NCBI GenBank assembly: GCA_964637705.1
Contig: CAZWVM010000122.1
Location: 1-10,786, forward strand
Reading direction: 5' to 3'
DNA: 10,786 nt
DNA from: CAZWVM01 sp964637705
GTDB taxonomy: Bacteria; UBA8481
The notes under the pieces are model-generated. The model was given only the letters and a program-made list of their open reading frames with translations, ran no database searches and had not been told where the DNA came from. This document shows positions 5,862 through 10,786 of the stretch, one piece after another (within the stretch, counting starts at the first letter, position 1; each line of letters begins with the position of its first letter). Position numbers and translations under genes: made by a program.

Positions 5862-7574
5862 TCAGTCCTTCTTCCCCACGAGGAAGTCGCCCATGACGAG
5901 GTGACGGAGACCGCAGGCGACGAACATCGCGATCGCCTCCTCGGGCCGGCAGATCATCGGCTCTCCGCGCCGGTTGAGCGACGTGTTGATGACGGCCGGC
6001 ACGCCCGTCAGCTCGAAGAACTTCCTCAACACGCGGTAGTAGCGCGGGTTGGCCTCGCGGTCGACGACCTGGGGGCGGATCGAGCCGTCGACATGGACCG
6101 CCTCCGCGATACGAGCGCGGTAGGGTTCCGCGGCCTGGAAGGCGAGGATCATGTACGGCGCCGGGTGGCTCGAACCGATCACCTGCTCCGCGACGTCCGG
6201 CAGGACGGAGGGACAGAAGGGGCGCCACTTCTCGCGGAACTTGATCTGGAGGTTGATCTCGTCGGCCATGCCGGGAATCGAGGGATTCGCCAGGATCGAG
6301 CGGTTGCCCAGGGCGCGCGGTCCGAACTCCATGCGCCCCTGGAACCAGGCGACGATCCTTCCCTCCGCGAGCATCTGGGCCACGCGATCCTCGATCGGGA
6401 AGACCCTCTCGAAGGGCAGCCCGCTCGAGCGGATCGCCGCCTCGATCTCGGTGGCGTTGAAGTCGGGCCCGAGGTAGAGATGCTTCATCGGCCGCACCTT
6501 CTCGCCCGCCGCGGCCGCGGCGAAGGTCGCGGCGCCCAGGGACGTGCCCGCGTCGTTCGCCACGGGCTGGACGAAGATCTCCGAGACGAGCGGGTGATCG
6601 AGGAGCACCTGGTTCATCTTGACGTTCAGCGCGCAGCCGCCGGCCACGCAGAGGCGCCCGCCCGAGCGCCGGAGGACGTCGGCGAGGTGGTGTTCCACGA
6701 GATGAACGGCCACGCGCTCCAGTTGCTCCTGCGCCGCGGCCGCGACGTGGATGTAGGGCTCCAGCGCCTCGTCGCCCTCCCGCGCCGGACCGAGCCTCTC
6801 GAGAAGCCTCCGGTCGCAATTCAGCCCCTTCGCGCGTCGCCACCACGGCGCCCAGAAGAGGCCGTCCTCGACACGGTAGGATCCGCCGCCCCAGGAGAGG
6901 GCGAAACCCATGTCGACCTTCCGCGCGTCGCCGTACGGGGCCATGCCCATCACCTTGAACTCGCCGTCGTTGGCCTGGAATCCCAGGTACTCCGTGATCC
7001 CGGCGAAGTAGTTCCCGAGCGAATCCGGCTCGACGAAGGCGTGGATCTCGCGGATCGAGCCGTCGGGCAGACCCTCCGCCAAGAGGGACGCCGTGTATTC
7101 CCCGGCCCCGTCGAGGGAGAGGATCGCGGCCGAGGGGAAACCCGAGAGGTGGAAGGCGCTCGAGGCGTGCGCGAGATGGTGGTCCACCTCCTCGATCCTG
7201 GTCCGCCCGGGATCGAAACCGGATTCCTCCAGGGTGCGCCGCAGGAAGGCCCTCTTCTTCCGGATCTTCCGGCCGTGCTCGGTGTAGGCGCGGATCGCGC
7301 GCACCGGGTTGTGGCTCCAGACGCGCCGGGCATACTCGGGCCGTCGCCGCGCCTGGGTGGCGGCGGAGAAGGGAAAGGCCACGATGTCGATGTCGCGGGG
7401 GGCGAGCCCGGCCGTCTCGAGGCAGTAGCGGGCCGCCATCGAGGGAGGGATCGAGTGGGCGTGCTTGACGCGCCGGAACCGCTCCTCCTCCGCCGCCGCC
7501 ACGATCTCGCCGTCCACCAGGAGAGCCGCCGAGGGGTCGTGCCCGAAGGCGCCCCCGAGTCCCAGGATTTTCAT
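5862..7574 (-). CDS. NodU/CmcH/TobZ-family O-carbamoyltransferase
   Basis: Cytoplasmic enzyme predicted to activate carbamoyl phosphate with ATP to carbamoyl-adenylate and transfer the carbamoyl group to a hydroxyl, here probably on a sugar or nucleotide-sugar. The 570 residues match the family. N-terminal Kae1-like domain: GHDPSAALLVDGEIVAAAEE (11-30), the metal-binding DHHLAHASSAF (131-141), LSLDGAGEYTA (153-162), the KVMGMAPYG stretch and AGGCALNVKMN (311-321). The C-terminal carbamoyl-transfer domain has FGPRALGNRSILANP (417-431), FREKWRPFCPSVL and NTSLNRRGEPM (530-540). No key block is missing. The ATG overlaps the stop of the upstream polymerase/ligase gene (ATGA, 7571-7574), and an AGGAAGAGAG stretch provides the ribosome site. 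Relatives modify Nod factors, antibiotics and surface polysaccharides; the neighbours here favour polysaccharide. Exact acceptor unknown. Confidence 0.93.
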   Translation of the reverse strand: MKILGLGGAFGHDPSAALLVDGEIVAAAEEERFRRVKHAHSIPPSMAARYCLETAGLAPRDIDIVAFPFSAATQARRRPEYARRVWSHNPVRAIRAYTEHGRKIRKKRAFLRRTLEESGFDPGRTRIEEVDHHLAHASSAFHLSGFPSAAILSLDGAGEYTASLLAEGLPDGSIREIHAFVEPDSLGNYFAGITEYLGFQANDGEFKVMGMAPYGDARKVDMGFALSWGGGSYRVEDGLFWAPWWRRAKGLNCDRRLLERLGPAREGDEALEPYIHVAAAAQEQLERVAVHLVEHHLADVLRRSGGRLCVAGGCALNVKMNQVLLDHPLVSEIFVQPVANDAGTSLGAATFAAAAAGEKVRPMKHLYLGPDFNATEIEAAIRSSGLPFERVFPIEDRVAQMLAEGRIVAWFQGRMEFGPRALGNRSILANPSIPGMADEINLQIKFREKWRPFCPSVLPDVAEQVIGSSHPAPYMILAFQAAEPYRARIAEAVHVDGSIRPQVVDREANPRYYRVLRKFFELTGVPAVINTSLNRRGEPMICRPEEAIAMFVACGLRHLVMGDFLVGKKD

Positions 7575-8719
7575 CGTTCTCTCTTCCTTTCTTCACGGGG
7601 AACACCGAGCGCAAACCCGGCGAGGAACCAGGCGGCCAGGGACGGCTGCGTGGCAAAGAAGGTCTTGTCGGAGAGGGCCGCGACGAGCAGGGCGACGAGA
7701 TTCGCGTAGGCGACGAGGGCCCACGCCTGGCCGTCACGGGCCCGCGCATGAAGCGTCTTCAGGACGAGACCGAAGGCGAACCAGAGCACGGCGAATCCCG
7801 CCAGGCCCGCGGCGTGAAGCACCATCAGGTAACCGCTGTGCGGATTCGTCTCGTTCGTGAGGAACTCGACGTAGCGCGGGGCCGCCCGCGTCGGGTCGCT
7901 GACGAACTTGTCGAACCCGTAACCGAAGAGAGGACGCTCGGTCCACTGGCCGATCACCTGGCCCCAGACCGCGAGGCGCTTCTGGATCGAGGACTGCCCC
8001 TCGAGGTTCCAGACGCCCCAGCGCCCGATCCCCAGGATCTGGGCCGTCACGACGAAGATGAGCAACGCGACCACGGCGAAGCGACGGAGCAGTCGGCGGT
8101 CGAACCGTCGGAAGGCGGCGATGACCGCCATCCCGGTCAACCAGGCCACGAGCGTTCCCCTCACGTTGATGAGCGCCATGGCCACGGCCATGAGGATCCA
8201 GCCCGACGCGCCGAGCCCGCCCAGGGGGACCGCCATGAAGAGGAAGAGGGAGGCGGGGATCATGAGGAGTCCCGCGTGGTAGGGGGAGGTGTGGAAACCG
8301 TAGCGCCCCGTGACGGCCGGGTCGCCCGTCACCCATTGCCCGAGAAAGATCACGGCCGAGAGCGTGAACCCCGCGACGAGGAGGACCCGCAGCGCCCGGC
8401 TTTGCCGCTCCTCGATCCGCGCCGCGAGAGAGGCGGCGGCGGGCGCGCAGAGGATCATCCACGTCCGTCGCAGGGCGTCGAGGAACCCGACGGCCCCGTC
8501 GTGACCGATCGCGATGGTTCCGAGCGCGAGGATGTAGACGGCGGCCACCGTCCAGAGGAGCTTCTCTTCGCGCGAACGCGCCCCGGGCATGAGGAGGGCC
8601 GAAACGACCAGCAGGGCGGCGACGACCTGCACGAGTGCGAGCGAGACGAGAAGCGAGACGACGAAGAGCGCGAGGAGCAGGAACGCGGTCGAGGCCGCCC
8701 GGGTCGGTGGCGTCGCCAA
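7571..8719 (-). CDS. O-antigen ligase/polymerase-like membrane protein (Wzy_C family)
   Basis: Inner-membrane glycan ligase or polymerase with its active loop in the periplasm; 382 residues. Roughly ten to twelve hydrophobic segments are visible (about 12-45, 54-72, 84-100, 110-128, 145-200, 214-230, 297-320 and 332-372). The long loop between about 231 and 296 carries the family signature: RLAVWGQVIGQW, RPLFGYGFDKF and NPHSGYL (292-298), followed by HAAGLAGF. The same loop motif with a conserved His occurs in WaaL ligases, Wzy polymerases and PglL-type protein O-glycosylases, so the reaction cannot be settled. The start is TTG 8719: it lies 3 nt after the upstream stop, has GGGGA 7 nt before it, and no better start precedes the first membrane segment. 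The gene overlaps the carbamoyltransferase start by 4 nt. Confidence 0.88.
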   Translation of the reverse strand: MATPPTRAASTAFLLLALFVVSLLVSLALVQVVAALLVVSALLMPGARSREEKLLWTVAAVYILALGTIAIGHDGAVGFLDALRRTWMILCAPAAASLAARIEERQSRALRVLLVAGFTLSAVIFLGQWVTGDPAVTGRYGFHTSPYHAGLLMIPASLFLFMAVPLGGLGASGWILMAVAMALINVRGTLVAWLTGMAVIAAFRRFDRRLLRRFAVVALLIFVVTAQILGIGRWGVWNLEGQSSIQKRLAVWGQVIGQWTERPLFGYGFDKFVSDPTRAAPRYVEFLTNETNPHSGYLMVLHAAGLAGFAVLWFAFGLVLKTLHARARDGQAWALVAYANLVALLVAALSDKTFFATQPSLAAWFLAGFALGVPREERKRER

Positions 8720-8722
8720 GCG

Positions 8723-9835
8723 TCAGTCCCCGAGCAGGCCGCGGCGACGGATCTCGCCGGCCACGGCCGCGGCCGCCGCCCGGTGACCGGCCGGAGACCA
8801 GTGCCCGTCGTAGGGGTAGAAGAGGCGCGCGGGGCGCTCGTCCGACCGGAAGGTCTCCAGCAGGCTGAAGTAGGGCACGGAATCCGCCGCCGTCGCGGCC
8901 TCGAGATACTCGAAACGGCGGGGCGGAACGACCCCGTGGGGGAAATCAGCCGTCGCGCGGCCCGGTTCCCACGCCTCCGTGTCGGTCTCGACCCCGGCCG
9001 GATACATGACGACGAGGAGCGGAATGCCGCGCTCGTCGAGGATTTCGCGCATCGTTTGCAAAGCCTCGCGCGTCGGCTTCCAGTAGGCTTCGTACCGGGC
9101 CGCGGGAATCTCCGTCTCGCTCCTCAGCGGCGCCCAGACGTCGTCGCTCTCGCTCCAGTAGCCGTAATCCCACTCCGAGGCGGGAAAGGTCTTGGTGAGC
9201 CAGCGGTCGATGTAGCGATACATCCAGGAGCGACGCGCGAGGAGATTGTGGAGTCCCTGCGGGAGGTCCATGAGGCGCCGGCCCGGCCGGATATGATCCG
9301 GGCGCCCCTGCTCGTCGCGCACAAGCCGATGCTGGTAGAAGGAGTCGCCGGCCGGGTCGGTGGCGTCGACGGCGACGAGAACGACGTCGGGAGAAAGGGC
9401 CAGGCCGCGGTGGCGGAGCCAGGCCAATTCGGTCAAGGGCGACCAGGAGGCGACGCCCGCGGCGACGACCTCGACCGTCCTCCCCTCCCGGGTCAACTCG
9501 GACTCGAGGAGGTCCGTGAAGATCTCGCCCCGCTGGCAGCCCCAGCCTTCCATGAAGGAGTCGCCGAGCACGAGCAGTCGCCGCGTGCCCGGCGCCTTCT
9601 CCGCGGCCACATCGTCGTCGCGCATCCCGACGTTGTTCATAGTGAGAACGACATCGAACTCCTGCGTCCGCATCCGGCCCTTTCCGTAGGGATAGTGCGA
9701 GTGATCGGCCACGGCGTCGCGGCAGAGGTAGGCGCCCTTGGCCGTGGCGGGAAAAAGCCAGACGAAGCGCAGGAGGATCTCCAGGAGGATGAGCGTGAAG
9801 ACGAGGCTGAAGGAGATGCGCAGGGCGAGTTTCAT
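8723..9835 (-). CDS. Membrane-anchored SGNH-fold protein, first gene of the glycan operon
   Basis: Predicted periplasmic SGNH-family esterase or acyltransferase-like protein, 370 residues. It starts with a signal anchor (about 5-29, ISFSLVFTLILLEILLRFVW). After it come MNNVGMRD (66-73), LVLGDSFMEGWG with nucleophile Ser93, AAGVAS (block II) and a C-terminal DGHWSPAGH with Asp343 and His345. Block III reads VAVDATDPAGDS (about 154-165): the Asn of the usual GxND oxyanion motif is not at the expected place (Thr159 or a shifted residue). The layout matches the second SGNH protein at 3900-5003, so they look like diverged paralogues. ATG 9835 begins directly before the anchor but has no Shine-Dalgarno sequence. 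The gene leads the operon and ends 3 nt before the next start. Substrate unknown. Confidence 0.83.
   Translation of the reverse strand: MKLALRISFSLVFTLILLEILLRFVWLFPATAKGAYLCRDAVADHSHYPYGKGRMRTQEFDVVLTMNNVGMRDDDVAAEKAPGTRRLLVLGDSFMEGWGCQRGEIFTDLLESELTREGRTVEVVAAGVASWSPLTELAWLRHRGLALSPDVVLVAVDATDPAGDSFYQHRLVRDEQGRPDHIRPGRRLMDLPQGLHNLLARRSWMYRYIDRWLTKTFPASEWDYGYWSESDDVWAPLRSETEIPAARYEAYWKPTREALQTMREILDERGIPLLVVMYPAGVETDTEAWEPGRATADFPHGVVPPRRFEYLEAATAADSVPYFSLLETFRSDERPARLFYPYDGHWSPAGHRAAAAAVAGEIRRRGLLGD
8727..8731 (-). promoter_or_regulatory. Ribosome-binding site deciding a TTG start
   Basis: GGGGA on the minus strand lies 7 nt upstream of TTG 8719 and inside the last codons of the preceding SGNH gene. 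It supports the TTG as the start of the ligase/polymerase gene by coupled reinitiation after the TGA at 8723-8725. Confidence 0.55.
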
Positions 9836-9844
9836 GAGGCGGAA

Positions 9845-9850
9845 AGGATA
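9845..9850 (-). promoter_or_regulatory. Candidate -10 element (TATCCT) for a leaderless transcript
   Basis: On the minus strand TATCCT (TAnnnT pattern) ends 9 nt before the ATG of the first SGNH gene, which would place the transcription start at or within a few bases of the ATG. The intervening TTCCGCCTC holds no purine-rich ribosome site, as expected for a leaderless message. No convincing -35 was found. Suggestive only. Confidence 0.35.
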
Positions 9851-9887
9851 AGGGAAACGGCGCCATTTCGCCAGAAGGTCGGGGGAT

Positions 9888-9925
9888 TAAAGATAAAGGG
9901 CCGCCCCCCGCGAGGGGGGCGGCCC
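9888..9925 (-). terminator. Intrinsic terminator of the porin gene
   Basis: A perfect 12-bp G/C stem (9898-9909 with 9914-9925) encloses a 4-nt loop. In the minus-strand direction it is followed by TTTATCTTTAAT, a U-rich tail. It begins 17 nt after the porin stop codon. The plus-strand side has no T run, so it should work only for minus-strand transcription. It separates the porin transcript from the downstream glycan operon. Confidence 0.85.
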
Positions 9926-9942
9926 AGTCCCGTGTTTCTAGA

Positions 9943-10786
9943 TTAGAAGGAGCCGACGAGCGACAGCGCGAAGACGTTGTTGGCCGCCTTGTTGCTGATG
10001 AGGGTGCTCGGAACCGCCGTGCTGTTCAGGACCTTCTCCTGGTTGATGTCGTACTCGGCCTTGAAGACAACGTTGTCCGCCAGGCGATACTGACCGGCGA
10101 AGTTGACCGTCTGCACATCCGACACCGTCGTGAACTGCTCGAACTCCGCGGAGCTGTAGCGAACGCCCAGGGAGATCTTGCTGTTGAGGTCATACACGCC
10201 CTCGGCATAGTAGCCGGAGAACTTGCGCTCAAGCGGCGTGCCGGGGAGGATGACCTGGTTCTCTTCCGTCGAGACGAGGTACTCGCCCTTGAGGGTGAGA
10301 GCGCCCCAGACGTAGGAAGCGTCCACGCCAATGATCTGGCGGGAAGCGTCGCCGTTGGTGCCGGTCGCGTACGGAGCAGTGACGAACTTGTCGTACGAGC
10401 CGGAAACGCCAACCTCGAGGCCCTCGATCGGCACAACGCCGATGCGGCCGGAGATCGCGAAGTTATTGTTGTTGTCGTTCGTCTGAGTCAAAGCAACGCC
10501 GTTGTTGTTGCCCGGAACCAGCGGAACAAGACCCTGGCTCGCGCCATTGAGGCCACCCGCAGCACCCGCGCTACGAAGGTCGCCGTTAGTGAGAGCGAGC
10601 GCGTAGTTGACCGGCGAGAAGGAACCGTAGATCGCCACGCCGTCCATGGAGCCGACGGTGAAGGGCGACAGGAGCGACAGGTTGATGAACTTGGTCTGGT
10701 TGGACTCGGAGACGCGCTGCTCAATGCCGATGACCGACGGAATGCGGCCGGCGCGGACGTTGAGGTCGAACGGACCCGGGTTCGCG
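9943..10786 (-). CDS. Outer-membrane beta-barrel porin-like protein (N-terminus outside window)
   Basis: C-terminal 280 residues of a beta-barrel protein; the frame stays open to the window edge, so the ATG at 10647 is internal. Evidence is the repeated pattern of short amphipathic strands separated by polar, Asn/Gly-rich turns (such as VGVSGSYDKF, LTLKGEYLVS, KFSGYYAEGVYDL, ISLGVRYSSAEF and VVFKAEYDIN), and a last strand VFALSLVGSF ending in Phe, the signal read by the BAM machinery. The upstream stretch NVRAGRIPSVIGIE with a nearby GSMDGVAIYG resembles bacterial porins of the BBP2/OmpL-like kind; that family name is tentative. It probably forms a channel for small solutes. The DNA is visibly less GC-rich than its neighbours and uses AAC, GTC and ACC consistently, as for a highly expressed gene. 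It has its own strong terminator. Confidence 0.8.
   Translation of the reverse strand, partial: ANPGPFDLNVRAGRIPSVIGIEQRVSESNQTKFINLSLLSPFTVGSMDGVAIYGSFSPVNYALALTNGDLRSAGAAGGLNGASQGLVPLVPGNNNGVALTQTNDNNNNFAISGRIGVVPIEGLEVGVSGSYDKFVTAPYATGTNGDASRQIIGVDASYVWGALTLKGEYLVSTEENQVILPGTPLERKFSGYYAEGVYDLNSKISLGVRYSSAEFEQFTTVSDVQTVNFAGQYRLADNVVFKAEYDINQEKVLNSTAVPSTLISNKAANNVFALSLVGSF

Noticed and set aside
5769..7709. 646-codon plus-strand frame opposite the carbamoyltransferase
   Set aside because: Translation is Arg/Asp/Glu/Gly-rich with no family motif; the minus-strand gene has all carbamoyltransferase blocks.
9898..9925. The G/C hairpin as a REP-like or transposon inverted repeat
   Set aside because: It directly follows a stop codon, is followed by a U-rich tract in the transcript, and only one copy is seen, which fits an intrinsic terminator.
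7748..9946. 732-codon plus-strand frame opposite the ligase and first SGNH gene
   Set aside because: Highly charged shadow translation; the opposite strand encodes clear membrane segments and SGNH motifs.

Overview
The window is very GC-rich chromosomal DNA, about 94% coding, with long spurious ORFs opposite real genes. It comes from a Gram-negative bacterium, shown by an outer-membrane beta-barrel protein and periplasm-facing membrane-anchored enzymes. A topA-trmFO-xerC order and a folate-dependent TrmFO fit several phyla (for example Acidobacteriota, Deltaproteobacteria-like lineages and uncultured high-GC groups). I cannot name the phylum from the sequence alone.

Plus-strand block (1-3903): the 3' end of topA (DNA topoisomerase I, five tetracysteine zinc modules), trmFO (m5U54 tRNA methyltransferase), xerC (tyrosine recombinase) and a diacylglycerol/sphingosine-kinase-like lipid kinase. 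The first three are a widely conserved housekeeping order. In many genomes hslVU follows xerC; here the lipid kinase does, after a short AT-rich spacer made of phased 7-bp repeats.

Minus-strand block (9835 down to 3900): a compact five-gene surface-glycan operon. In transcription order it holds a membrane-anchored SGNH-fold protein, an O-antigen ligase/polymerase-like (Wzy_C) membrane protein, a NodU/CmcH-type carbamoyltransferase, a GT-A glycosyltransferase of the GT2/7C type and a second membrane-anchored SGNH hydrolase. Most junctions are translationally coupled (3-nt gap, ATGA overlap, 67-nt gap, GTGA overlap). The likely division of labour is carbamoylation and sugar transfer in the cytoplasm, glycan polymerisation or ligation in the inner membrane, and ester editing in the periplasm. 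There is no flippase, priming transferase, chain-length regulator or MBOAT acyltransferase between the two ends of the operon, so it looks like a glycan-tailoring cassette working with a pathway encoded elsewhere. The last gene ends tail-to-tail with the lipid kinase, the two stop codons sharing a CTAG palindrome.

Right edge (9898-10786): a strong intrinsic terminator and the C-terminal 280 residues of an outer-membrane beta-barrel porin-like protein, also on the minus strand and less GC-rich than its neighbours. The glycan operon starts just beyond this terminator, possibly from a leaderless promoter. I saw no CRISPR array, tRNA, rRNA, insertion sequence or prophage gene.
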